DNA of 64,000 nt from Aminobacter niigataensis (lineage in GTDB: Bacteria > Pseudomonadota > Alphaproteobacteria > Rhizobiales > Rhizobiaceae): contig NZ_JACHOT010000001.1 in the NCBI RefSeq assembly GCF_014200015.1, positions 992,001 through 1,056,000 of the forward strand. Reading direction: 5' to 3'. The notes beneath the pieces were generated by a model. It searched no databases. It saw only the letters and a list, made by a program, of their open reading frames with translations, and was not told where the DNA came from. Both the position numbers and the translations under genes were made by a program. Shown here one piece after another: positions 26,296-35,227 of the stretch (positions within the stretch are counted from its first letter, which is position 1; each line of letters opens with the position of its first letter).

Positions 26296-28653
26296 TCACA
26301 GCGTGGTTTCCACCGACGTCAGGGTCTTGGCGATCGCCTGCTTGTACCTCTCGAATTCGGGGGACGTCTGCTTCACTTCTCGTGTGGTCGTAGGCGCAGA
26401 CGGCTGCGTCGCGATCGCCGGTGCACGTCCGGTCATCTTCTTTTCGGCCCAGGCAACGACATAGCTGGCGTTCTTGCCGGTCAGGAACGGATTGGCCTTG
26501 ATGACGACGGCTCCAAGGACGTCGGCAATCATTGCGTCGCCAGACGCCGACAGGATCTGATGCGCGCCTTCCATACCAAGGAAGTGGCACAGGTAGAGCC
26601 GCCCGGCGGTGATCTGGTGGCCCCGCTGCTTGAGATAGGATTCGCCCTCGCGGGCGAGGTTGCGCACCATTTCGCGCGAGATCGTCGGGTCGAAGCGCAA
26701 TTCGAGCAGTTCGGCAGTCGACAAGGTACTGGCCAGGTCGGGCCGGTAAGTGTTCATCATCCTGATCCAGGTCTTGGAGATGAATTGCCCCAGGCCTGTC
26801 GCCGACGACAGCGGGTTCTTGGCGCGGGCGCTGCCGCCGCTTTCGACGTGGATGATGCGGTTGGTCAAAACCTCGATGGCTGAATCGTCCGAGGAAGCCG
26901 TCACGACGGTGGTCGCGGCCACGGTGACCGTGACCGTGCCGAGCGGATCGATGGCCTGGCCGTCCTGGTAGAGCTCGAAATGCAGATGCGGGCCGGTCGA
27001 CAGGCCCGTGGTGCCGATATAGCCGATGACATCACCTGCCTTGACGGTGGTTCCGACGCTGATGCCGTCGGCGAAACGCTGCATGTGGGCATATCGGGTT
27101 TCGCGATTGTTCGCGTGGGTGATGCGGATGAGATTGCCGTAACCCTTGCCATCGCCCTCGAACGCCACCTGGCCGTCGAAAGCTGCGGCGATCGGCGTGC
27201 CTATGGGCGCTGCCCAGTCGACGCCTTTGTGGATGCGGACCGTCTTCAGGATCGGATGCTTGCGCGGCCCGAAGGTCGACGTCATGACGCCATTGACCGG
27301 CGTGACCATGCCATTCGTCGTCGCCAGCGAACGAACCTGGTCGTCACCGCTAACACACGAGAACTGTCCGTCGCTTTGCTGGAAGACGAAACACTCGAGT
27401 TTCTTGTCCGTGCCATGAACGCCGACATAGAGCACGCGGCCGGCCACGCCATCCTTGCCGCGCGCCGTTTCCGAATAGAGCAGGACCAGCCGCTGATCTT
27501 CCGTGGCAAAAGCGTTCAGATCCTGGCCGCGCGACAGATACATGATCGCTTCACCGAGCACCCCCGTGGGGACGTTGTTGCGGGCGGCTGTCGAATAGAT
27601 TGCGTCGAGCAGGCGGTACTGGCGCTTCTGCGCTCCTGCCTGCGGCGCACCGGAATAGTTGAACAGGTCGTCGCGCACCCACGGGTCGACACCGGAGGCG
27701 AACTGACCGGCGGCATTGCGGGCAAGCGTGCCTATGAATCTGTTCATGGCGTAGACCGAAACCTGCATCAGCGCCATTGCGGGCGCGCCACGTCGTGGCC
27801 TGAAGCCGCGCAGGGCGACGACATAGCCGGGTTCGAGGTTGTCCAGCTTGAAGAGCGCCTTCAGGGTGTCGCTTGCCAGCCTGGCTTCGGCTGCGGGGAA
27901 GCGTGCTTCAAGGGCCACGCTTTCGAGAGTGCGGTTGGTGAGTATCTTGACGAAGATGTCTTCTGTCGCCTCGAACCGCTCGGGCTCCGGTGTCACGGTT
28001 GCCACGCTGGTGTTGTTTTCGACGGCGGTCTTCTCGAATGCGGGCAGGGCAGCTTCGCCCTGGTCGATGGTTTCGCCCCAGCCCGCGCCGAGATCGGCTG
28101 CGTCATCGTCCTCTGGCTCGATCTCATCGAGATCGGTCGCCGAAGGTGGTGCAGGCTGGATATCCACTTGCTGCCCTGCAGCAGGCTCGACCACCGCGCG
28201 CTGCGCCTGGAAGAAGGCAAAGTCCTCCTGCGTTGATGGGATGGCAGTCATGAAGCGTTCGCTGGAACTCAGCATGGTGTCGGAAAGATATTCGATACTG
28301 GGCGAGATACCGTCCTCGACGAGGTCGAGGGGACGGGTCATGGAACGGCGCTTGGTTTCGCCTCCGGCCTCGTGCGCCAGGTTGATCCACATCGGATCGC
28401 CGGCGAGGTCGACAATGGCTGGCACATAGATGGCGGCGTCCGGCGGGACTGTGTCCACGTCCTCGGTCGGCGCGAGATCGCCCTCATATTCGCCTGGCAG
28501 CCAGTAGCTGGAGGTGAAGTAGGCGGCCGAAGCAATGGCGAGCAACAAGACGATTCCCCCCGCGACCACGACCTTGAACTGGCGTTCACGCTTGCGCCGC
28601 GCCAAACGCTCCTGCTTCTGCAGCTTGAAGCTGGCATCGATGCCGTGCGTCAT
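26296..28653 (-). CDS. Membrane-anchored M23 endopeptidase fused to a lytic transglycosylase-like domain
   Basis: A 785-residue bitopic protein. A basic cytosolic start is followed by one membrane segment (VVVAGGIVLLLAIASAAYF, about 28-46). A long periplasmic region leads to an M23 zinc peptidase domain with HKGVDWAAP (about 472-480) and HLHFE (about 557), the expected metal and catalytic motifs. After this comes a domain resembling SLT transglycosylases: HVESGGSARAKNPLSSATGLGQF, with candidate catalytic Glu near 604. The two activities would cut peptide bridges and glycan strands. It overlaps the DUF1036 gene by four bases (ATGA) and is read from the T6SS side, suggesting local wall opening for the secretion apparatus. 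The fusion is inferred from motifs. Confidence 0.82.
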   Translation of the reverse strand: MTHGIDASFKLQKQERLARRKRERQFKVVVAGGIVLLLAIASAAYFTSSYWLPGEYEGDLAPTEDVDTVPPDAAIYVPAIVDLAGDPMWINLAHEAGGETKRRSMTRPLDLVEDGISPSIEYLSDTMLSSSERFMTAIPSTQEDFAFFQAQRAVVEPAAGQQVDIQPAPPSATDLDEIEPEDDDAADLGAGWGETIDQGEAALPAFEKTAVENNTSVATVTPEPERFEATEDIFVKILTNRTLESVALEARFPAAEARLASDTLKALFKLDNLEPGYVVALRGFRPRRGAPAMALMQVSVYAMNRFIGTLARNAAGQFASGVDPWVRDDLFNYSGAPQAGAQKRQYRLLDAIYSTAARNNVPTGVLGEAIMYLSRGQDLNAFATEDQRLVLLYSETARGKDGVAGRVLYVGVHGTDKKLECFVFQQSDGQFSCVSGDDQVRSLATTNGMVTPVNGVMTSTFGPRKHPILKTVRIHKGVDWAAPIGTPIAAAFDGQVAFEGDGKGYGNLIRITHANNRETRYAHMQRFADGISVGTTVKAGDVIGYIGTTGLSTGPHLHFELYQDGQAIDPLGTVTVTVAATTVVTASSDDSAIEVLTNRIIHVESGGSARAKNPLSSATGLGQFISKTWIRMMNTYRPDLASTLSTAELLELRFDPTISREMVRNLAREGESYLKQRGHQITAGRLYLCHFLGMEGAHQILSASGDAMIADVLGAVVIKANPFLTGKNASYVVAWAEKKMTGRAPAIATQPSAPTTTREVKQTSPEFERYKQAIAKTLTSVETTL

Positions 28654-29090
28654 GGCGAGCGCCCGGTGAGAAAGAAGGTCCAGCGCGCCTGGTCGAGCGT
28701 GTCGACCTCAAAGAACCGTGCGGCGATGTGGCCGCGCTGCCAGCATTCCTCGATGCCGCGCACGGTGAAGCGCTTGCGCTCGACACACATGTCGGTCGAG
28801 CCGCTCAGGATCGCGTTGCCGAAGACATCCGTGGCGTAGATGTAGACGTAGCGGTTGGAGAGTTCGTCGCGGATGACATTGACGCACTGGTTGGCACCGA
28901 TGGTCCACCAGCCGTCGGTCTGGAAGGCCCTCTCTACCTCCTGGCCGACGGCAAGATTGACGACGTCGAGGGTCTGATTGCAGACGGTGAACTCAGCGCG
29001 GGCGACAGTGGGGGAGAAAGGCAGCGAAAGTACCGCCAGGCATGCGACGACCAGCCCCGCAGACGCCGCTGCTGCGGCGCGCTCGAACAT
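28650..29090 (-). CDS. Secreted DUF1036 family protein
   Basis: A 146-residue periplasmic protein. The signal peptide is about residues 1-32 (hydrophobic core AGLVVACLAVLSLPF, cleavage near ARAEF). The DUF1036 domain follows: FTVCNQTLDVVNLAVGQ, GWWTIGANQCVNV, VYIYATDVFGNAIL, and MCVERKRFTVRG with paired cysteines. Function of the family is unknown. ATG 29090 is chosen because it gives a standard signal peptide. It sits between a PP2C phosphatase (22-base gap) and the M23 fusion (4-base overlap), so all three are probably one transcription unit. Confidence 0.82.
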   Translation of the reverse strand: MFERAAAAASAGLVVACLAVLSLPFSPTVARAEFTVCNQTLDVVNLAVGQEVERAFQTDGWWTIGANQCVNVIRDELSNRYVYIYATDVFGNAILSGSTDMCVERKRFTVRGIEECWQRGHIAARFFEVDTLDQARWTFFLTGRSP

Positions 29091-29112
29091 GGTCGCGTCG
29101 TGTCGCTGGCCT

Positions 29113-29889
29113 CTATCGGCCTCCCGCCAAAGCTTCAGAAGATGCACCGTCGGTCGCGCCCCGAATCCGCACTAGCACAATGGTGACGTTGTCCGTTCCG
29201 CCGCGCGACAGCACCTTCGCGAGCAGGTCCTCGCAGGCGGCCTGCGGCTTCGCCGACGCCACCGAAGCCTCGATCTCGGCATCGGTGACGTGCGCGGTGA
29301 GACCGTCGGTGCCCAGCACGAAGACATCGCCGGGGCGGATTTCGCCCTGGCGGAAATCGACCGCGATATCATCGCTGACGCCGATGGCGCGGGTGATGAC
29401 ATTGCGCCGCGGCCAGGTGCGCGCCTCGGCTTCGGTTATCGCGCCGCGGTCGAGCAGTTCCTGCACCTCGGTATGATCGCGCGAAACCTGGGAGAGCTTG
29501 CCGTCACGCACCAGGTAGACGCGGCTGTCGCCCAGCCACAGGCAGGCGAACTTGCCGTCCATGACCAACAGGGCGGCGACGGTGGAGCCGATGGTCGCGC
29601 CACGCTGGTCGGAAATGTCGCGGATGTCGGAATGCGCCTTGCGCAGACGGTCCTCGAAACGCGCGCGCAGATCAGGCGCGGAACTGGCGATGCCGATCGT
29701 TGCGAGATGCTCGATGATACTGGCCGAGGCGACTTCGCCGGCATCGTGGCCGCCCATGCCGTCGGCGACGACCCACAGGCCGCTGCGCGGCTCCATCAGG
29801 TAGCTGTCTTCATTGATCTGGCGGACGCAGCCCTTGTGGCTTACGCCAAAGCTTTCGAAGGGGAGGGCAACATTGCTCAATGGCCTCAA
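29113..29889 (-). CDS. pppA: PP2C-family Ser/Thr phosphatase, T6SS PppA-like
   Basis: A 258-residue metal-dependent phosphatase. PP2C motifs appear in order: QINEDSYLMEP, VVADGMGGHDAGEVAS (DGMGGH metal site, about residues 42-47), ACLWLGDSRVYLV, VLGTDGLTAHV and GTDNVTIVLV. In T6SS loci such enzymes (PppA/Stp1) reverse FHA-protein phosphorylation and so damp secretion. Start codon is TTG 29889, the only candidate; GAGAAG lies upstream. It follows tssM2 by 113 bases. No partner Ser/Thr kinase is found in the window, which is unusual for the threonine-phosphorylation pathway. Confidence 0.9.
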   Translation of the reverse strand: MRPLSNVALPFESFGVSHKGCVRQINEDSYLMEPRSGLWVVADGMGGHDAGEVASASIIEHLATIGIASSAPDLRARFEDRLRKAHSDIRDISDQRGATIGSTVAALLVMDGKFACLWLGDSRVYLVRDGKLSQVSRDHTEVQELLDRGAITEAEARTWPRRNVITRAIGVSDDIAVDFRQGEIRPGDVFVLGTDGLTAHVTDAEIEASVASAKPQAACEDLLAKVLSRGGTDNVTIVLVRIRGATDGASSEALAGGR

Positions 29890-30002
29890 GCGCTTCTCGA
29901 GCGCCCCTCTGCGTTGCGTGGAAACGCTCGCGTCCGCCAGTCTGCCACAGGGCCGGGCATTAGAGTATCGAAATCAACATGGCGGCGTGCCGTTGCGCCG
30001 GG

Positions 30003-33000
30003 TCAAAGGCCTTTCGGACAGGTGAAGTCGGAGAAAGCAGGGAGCGCAAATGGATTGCCCGGCGGATTGACCTGGACCGTGTAGGCGACGTCGCGGCCGC
30101 CGATGACGAAACGCAGCTCAAGCTTGTCGCCGTTGAGGGTGGAGGTGCCGGCATCGAGCAGACGCTTGAGGGCCCATGGCCCCTCGAACCTGAGGGCGGA
30201 GTCACGCCCGGGCAGTTCCGGCGTCAGGCTGAGATTGGCGGAGCCGGCGGTCTGGCTGCCGGGCCAGGTGACGGTGCCGGGGCTGCTGCCGTTCTGATAG
30301 CTCTGCACGACCTGGCCATTGACGTCGAGCAACGCCATGTCGGCGTCGCCATGCAGTGAAAATGGGGTGAAGGTGATATTCACCGCCGGCGTCGATCCGC
30401 CAAGCGGGAAGAACGCGTCGCGGATCTCTGCGGCCAGCTGGAACTGCTTCAATGTCGATTTCGACAGGCCACGGCCGAGGCGGGACTCCTGCTTCCATTG
30501 CCATTCCTGCCCCGACATGTCGGCGAACGAGGCCAGATTCTGCGCGAAGAAGCGGTCGAGGACGCCGCTGGGCGCGAAAAGGCGGGAAAAATCGGCGATG
30601 GGCACATCCTGCGCACCGCCACCGCCGAACGGATAGCGGTTCGCGATCGCTTCCTCGCACGGACCGCTGACCGTCTGCTCGAGCATTTGGCCGAGTTGCG
30701 CCAGCGAGGTTTCGGCAACATCGCCTTCGAAATCGTCGGCTGCGGCGTGCACCATGCGCGCCAGCGTTTTCGGCAGGCGGGAGGCGTTTGCGCGGAGGTT
30801 GGAGATCTGCAGCTGGAGGTTGGCATTGACGCGATCGCCACGGGCAGGGGCGGCGGCCGATACCGTGAGGTTCTGGTAGATGGCGTGGAAATTCTGGATC
30901 AGCGCATCGATGGGGCGTTGACCGGGACGACCGTCGACCAGAAGCTGGAACGGACGGAACTGGGCCTCGATATTGGCGCCCGGCACCAGCGTCGGCGTGT
31001 TGGCAAAGGCGGCTCCGGCCCGGCTGCTCGATTTGCGGCCAGCGAGTTCGATGCCGATGCGGGCGAGCCCGTCGGCGCGTTCGTCGACGTCCGCCACAAC
31101 GGCGCCGGTGGCGCGGGTCAGGGCGGTTTCCCTGGCAATCCCTTCGAACAGCTGTGAAAGCGGCGAACTGGGCGACCCGGCTGCGGAAAGAGCCAGATAT
31201 TCGGGTTTGTCCCCCGACATGGGCTTGAACTTCAGCCTGTCGAGCGCCTCGTTCCATGTTCGCGCGAAGTCGTTGCTGTAGCGTTCGAGCAATTCGGGAC
31301 CGAGCCTGAGCAGTTCCTGCTCGACATCGCCTTGTTCGGCGCCTGCCCCAAGCACCCACTGGTCATCGGCCAGTTTTTGCGCGATGCCGGCCAGTTGGTC
31401 GAGGTAGAAATCGTTGAACCCGGCGTAGCCGTAGAGACCAGGGATGCGAAGCGTGGACAGATCACTGCCGTCGATGGTTTCGAAGATCAGTTTCGCTTCC
31501 GGTCCGCCTCTCGCGGCTACGGAAAAATCGGTGAGCGCGGCAGCCGAAATGGCCGACGAAATCAAGGCTGAAGCGCGGTCGGCAACCGTCATGCGGCCAA
31601 GCGCGCGCTGGGCTGCCTCGACAACGGAGCGGTTGAGCTCAATCGATGGGTCGAACTCGTCGTCGAGCACCAGCATGGCGCGCAAGTGCTTTTCGAGGAT
31701 GAGGCGGCCCTCGCGATTTTGCGGCCCCGGATAGCGGTTGCGCTCCCAGTCGGCTTTCATCCATGCAACGATCTGGTCGTCGTCGGTCCCGGGTGCCTTG
31801 CCGCCGAGCATGAGGTAGATCTTGAGCGCTTCATAGAGCGCCGTCGGATCGCTCATCCGCGCTTCCAGCACTTGTTCCAGGCGCAGCAGCAGCCGTGGCC
31901 GAAGCATCCTTTCCAACGCCAACCGATAGGCAGCGGCAGTTGCCGAATGGAGACGCGGGCGCTGGCTCATGCCCAACATTTCCGGTGCCGGCGTCGGCTC
32001 GTCGCGGCTTTCGTAGCCGGCAGGCAGGTTGCGGACCTCCTCCAGGGCATCGATGACATTTTCAAGATCGGTGTCGGCGACCTCGTCGGCCGTCAGCAGC
32101 GCGCTGGCCGATGTACGATAGTTTTCGGAGGCTTGGTCGGTGGCTGCGATCAGGGTCTTGTTGGCGGTGTAGCTGACCGCCATGGCCGCGAGCCCAGCGG
32201 TTGCGAGCAAGGCAATGGCGCCGAAGCCGGCATAGCGCGAGAACCTGGCGCGCCGGTCGGCGGCATCGTCGTGGGAGACCCATCCGGCTTCGGCGAAAAT
32301 GACCTTGGCAAGCAGATCGTGCAGGAAGAAGCTCTTGCCCGTGCCCGACATTTGGCTGGTCGAGGCGGTGCCGAAGCTGCGGCCAATGGCGCCGAGCACA
32401 CGATCGATAGGCGTGCCCTCCTGGGTGCCGGAGGAAAAATAGAAGCCGCGCAGCACGGCATTCGACTGCCGTGCCGCCGGATCGAAAACGCGTCCGAGAA
32501 AATCCGTGATGCGTTGCCGCAGCGAGCCGAACTGCGCGACAAAACCGGCCGTTGAAATGCGCGCGAGCGGATCCGGTTGTTCCTGGAGCCGGTCCGGGAG
32601 CTCTTCCGACAGGCGCTGCACGAGCGCGTCGAATTCGGCCGGCGCTTCGCCGACCATCGGTTTGCGATAATCCTGGGCCTGGAACGTGGCGCCCCAGACG
32701 ATGCGCCGCCGGTCTTCATCGAAAGCGCCGAAATACTCCATGAAGCCGGCGACCAGATCGGCCTTGGTGAACAGGACGTAGATCGGATACCTGATCTTCA
32801 GCACCTCGCTGATTTCCTGCAGGCGGTTGCCGATCTCGATGGCGTGCGCGCCGGCCTCCTGATCGCCAGGCGCCAGCAGATCGGAGAGGCTGATGGCCAC
32901 GATCACGCCGTTGATCGGCTGCCGGCCACGGTGCTTCTTGAGCAGGGACAGGAATGCCAGCCAGTCCTTCCGGTCGCCTTCGGCATCCGAGTCCTGCGTC

Positions 33001-33530
33001 GTATAACGCCCGGCGGTGTCGATCAGGACCGCCTCGTCGGTGAACCACCAGTCGCAGTTTCGGGTGCCGCCGACGCCGGGGACCGGCTGCGCCGTTCCCG
33101 AGACGGCCAGCGGGAACTTGAGGCCGGAGTTGACCAGTGCGGTGGTCTTGCCCGCACCTGGCGGGCCGATGATGACATACCATGGCACTTCGTAGAGGAA
33201 GTTGCGCCTGCCGCTGGCACGCTTGAGCGTGGCGATGGCCTTGAGCATCCCGGTTTCGAGCAGCCCGGCATCGCCGCCGAAAGCGCCACCGCCCACAGCC
33301 GCCGCTTCGAGCGCCCGTTGGGCCCTGCGCGCATGCAGCGCGCGCAGCAGGTAGATGCCAGTAATCGCGACTACGATCACGCCGATGACGACCAGCCGCA
33401 GCCAGTCAGCAGAAAACGGCCGGCTGCCGCCGAGGACAATCAGCGGTCCGCCAAACCACACGGCCGCGCAGAGGCCCGCCAGCGCCAGCAGGCCGATGAT
33501 CCGCCACAGCCCGGCCGTCATGGGCTCCAC
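30003..33530 (-). CDS. tssM: T6SS membrane complex protein TssM (IcmF/VasK), second copy
   Basis: A 1175-residue inner-membrane protein of the T6SS envelope channel. Two membrane segments lie at the N-terminus (about 9-31 and 45-65). The cytosolic NTPase domain has Walker A GPPGAGKTTAL (about 122-132) and VLIDTAGRYTTQDS, and a third membrane segment is near residue 440. The rest is the periplasmic IcmF region that meets TssJ. It is paralogous to the TssM at 44236-47775 but clearly divergent. It follows tssL2 by 19 bases and belongs to the second tagH-tssL-tssM set. Confidence 0.93.
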   Translation of the reverse strand: MEPMTAGLWRIIGLLALAGLCAAVWFGGPLIVLGGSRPFSADWLRLVVIGVIVVAITGIYLLRALHARRAQRALEAAAVGGGAFGGDAGLLETGMLKAIATLKRASGRRNFLYEVPWYVIIGPPGAGKTTALVNSGLKFPLAVSGTAQPVPGVGGTRNCDWWFTDEAVLIDTAGRYTTQDSDAEGDRKDWLAFLSLLKKHRGRQPINGVIVAISLSDLLAPGDQEAGAHAIEIGNRLQEISEVLKIRYPIYVLFTKADLVAGFMEYFGAFDEDRRRIVWGATFQAQDYRKPMVGEAPAEFDALVQRLSEELPDRLQEQPDPLARISTAGFVAQFGSLRQRITDFLGRVFDPAARQSNAVLRGFYFSSGTQEGTPIDRVLGAIGRSFGTASTSQMSGTGKSFFLHDLLAKVIFAEAGWVSHDDAADRRARFSRYAGFGAIALLATAGLAAMAVSYTANKTLIAATDQASENYRTSASALLTADEVADTDLENVIDALEEVRNLPAGYESRDEPTPAPEMLGMSQRPRLHSATAAAYRLALERMLRPRLLLRLEQVLEARMSDPTALYEALKIYLMLGGKAPGTDDDQIVAWMKADWERNRYPGPQNREGRLILEKHLRAMLVLDDEFDPSIELNRSVVEAAQRALGRMTVADRASALISSAISAAALTDFSVAARGGPEAKLIFETIDGSDLSTLRIPGLYGYAGFNDFYLDQLAGIAQKLADDQWVLGAGAEQGDVEQELLRLGPELLERYSNDFARTWNEALDRLKFKPMSGDKPEYLALSAAGSPSSPLSQLFEGIARETALTRATGAVVADVDERADGLARIGIELAGRKSSSRAGAAFANTPTLVPGANIEAQFRPFQLLVDGRPGQRPIDALIQNFHAIYQNLTVSAAAPARGDRVNANLQLQISNLRANASRLPKTLARMVHAAADDFEGDVAETSLAQLGQMLEQTVSGPCEEAIANRYPFGGGGAQDVPIADFSRLFAPSGVLDRFFAQNLASFADMSGQEWQWKQESRLGRGLSKSTLKQFQLAAEIRDAFFPLGGSTPAVNITFTPFSLHGDADMALLDVNGQVVQSYQNGSSPGTVTWPGSQTAGSANLSLTPELPGRDSALRFEGPWALKRLLDAGTSTLNGDKLELRFVIGGRDVAYTVQVNPPGNPFALPAFSDFTCPKGL

Positions 33531-33549
33531 CGGAAATAGCCGCCGCCGT

Positions 33550-35061
33550 TCATGGCGTCTCCTCGCGCCGGAGCATGATGTCGACGCGGCGGTTCATTGC
33601 CCGTCCGTCCGGGGTGGCGTTGTCGGCGATTGGCTGATCTTCGCCCTTGCCCTCGGGGGTGAGCCGGGATGCATCGCCAAGTCCTGGCGCCAGCGCTTTG
33701 GCCACCGCCTCGGCACGAGCAACCGAAAGGTCGTAGTTGGACTTGAACGTGCCCGACTGGCGCGGCTTGACGTTGTCGGTGTGGCCGACGACCCTGATGG
33801 CGCCTGGTTCGGCCGCCAGCACAGCCGCAATGCGGCCCGCCAGCGGAGTGAATTCCGGCTTCGTTTCGGCCTTGCCGGTGTCGAAGAGCAGCGCACTGTT
33901 GATCTCGACGGCAATGTACACGCCCTTGACCTCGACGCTGAGGACGCCGCTCTGCATGTCTTGTGCAAGCGCCGAACGGATGCGTTCGATCTGCGCACCC
34001 GTCGCCACCGGCGCTACGGGGGCCACCGGCGCGGCTGGCGCGACTGGTTGCGGCTCTACGGCCATCGGCACGAAATCCGTGCGCTGGATCGCGATCTGCG
34101 TCGTAGGCGTAAGAGCCAGGAGCTTGGCGGCGAGCGCCTCGCCTTGGCTGGTGATGTCGCCGCGCATCCAGAAGAACGCGCCGGTGACCAACGCGATGCC
34201 GGCAGCAGCAACCACCCAAAGCGGGAGCCGGGTCGGACGTTTTCCCGCCATGGCAGCCATGCCTTGCCACTGCGGAGAAATATCGTCGTCGGAGCGCGGC
34301 CTGAAGTAGCGCAATGCGGCGTAGACGTCCTGGCGGACGGTCTCCAGGCCGTCGGCTTCGCCTGCGGCGCTGCGGAAAGGTCCCTGGAAGCCGAGCGACA
34401 GGCAGGCGTGCATGAGCTCGAGCAGGTCGCAGCGCTCCGCCGGGTCGGCCAGAACCGAATTGAGAGCCTCGAAGAAACCGTTTCCCGGAGCCTCAATGCC
34501 ATAATATTGCTTCAACAGGCTGTGTGGTGCCCAGCCTTCCTGGCCGATCCCGGGCAGGTTGGCGATGACATCGTCGGCGGTTTCGCAAAGCGCGTATCTG
34601 GCGATGTGGACGTCCTCTTCGGCGACGCCTGCATCAGTTGCTTTCCATTCGAACTCGTCGATGCATGTTGCGACATGCTGGGCCAACGCAACCGCATCGA
34701 CCTCGATGCTCGTCGATCGGAGATGGCCGAGCAACATCAGCAGCGGTGCCGCAGCCGCCATGATGGGGTTCGAAGCGACAAACCGGAGATTGTCCACGGC
34801 ATCGATCAGCGCGTCCTGGGAGATGCCCGATCGTGCCGGCGGCTTCTCCTGCCTTGCGTCATGTCGCGCCGTGTCCGGTTTCTGATCGCCGAACGGCACG
34901 CCCTGATAGATCACCGTACCGGCAGGGGGGGCGGCGTCGGCAGTGTAGATGATCGTCGGGTTAGGAACAGAGCCGGGCTGATCCGGCCTTGGCGCGCGGC
35001 GCGGCGATCCGCGAATAACGGTTCTGCCGTCGGAGCCGGAAGGATCGTCCTTCGAACTCAT
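33550..35061 (-). CDS. tssL: T6SS protein TssL (DotU/IcmH) with C-terminal OmpA domain, second copy
   Basis: A 503-residue TssL. The DotU/IcmH cytosolic domain spans about residues 85-265, a single membrane helix PLWVVAAAGIALVTGAFFW is near 280-300, and an OmpA-like peptidoglycan-binding domain fills 375-500 (VVGHTDNVKPRQSG, then NYDLSVARAEAVAKAL). This extended form anchors the T6SS membrane complex to the wall. The first 80 residues are polar and of low complexity. Its partner tssM2 follows by 19 bases. A second TssL is encoded at 47779-49098. Confidence 0.93.
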   Translation of the reverse strand: MSSKDDPSGSDGRTVIRGSPRRAPRPDQPGSVPNPTIIYTADAAPPAGTVIYQGVPFGDQKPDTARHDARQEKPPARSGISQDALIDAVDNLRFVASNPIMAAAAPLLMLLGHLRSTSIEVDAVALAQHVATCIDEFEWKATDAGVAEEDVHIARYALCETADDVIANLPGIGQEGWAPHSLLKQYYGIEAPGNGFFEALNSVLADPAERCDLLELMHACLSLGFQGPFRSAAGEADGLETVRQDVYAALRYFRPRSDDDISPQWQGMAAMAGKRPTRLPLWVVAAAGIALVTGAFFWMRGDITSQGEALAAKLLALTPTTQIAIQRTDFVPMAVEPQPVAPAAPVAPVAPVATGAQIERIRSALAQDMQSGVLSVEVKGVYIAVEINSALLFDTGKAETKPEFTPLAGRIAAVLAAEPGAIRVVGHTDNVKPRQSGTFKSNYDLSVARAEAVAKALAPGLGDASRLTPEGKGEDQPIADNATPDGRAMNRRVDIMLRREETP

Positions 35062-35116
35062 CGCCGATCACCCGTGGTTCGCGCGGCGCCCGCCCGCATG
35101 CCGGCAGGCGCCTCCT

Positions 35117-35136
35117 GTCAAGCAGCATCGCTTGAC
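35117..35136. promoter_or_regulatory. 20 bp palindrome in the spacer between tagH2 and tssL2
   Basis: GTCAAGC (35117-35123) / GCTTGAC (35130-35136) with six bases between, about 55 bases upstream of tssL2. On the minus strand its second arm extends into a perfect -35 hexamer TTGACA, but no acceptable -10 is seen at 16-18 bases. It may be an operator or a small mRNA hairpin. Confidence 0.35.
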
Positions 35137-35227
35137 TGGCCAACTCTCGGAGGCATGGTAGTGCAAGGGCCCGCCGATTGGAACCGGGCGCCGGGAGCAA
35201 GGTCAACGGCGGCTGAATGCCGGACGC

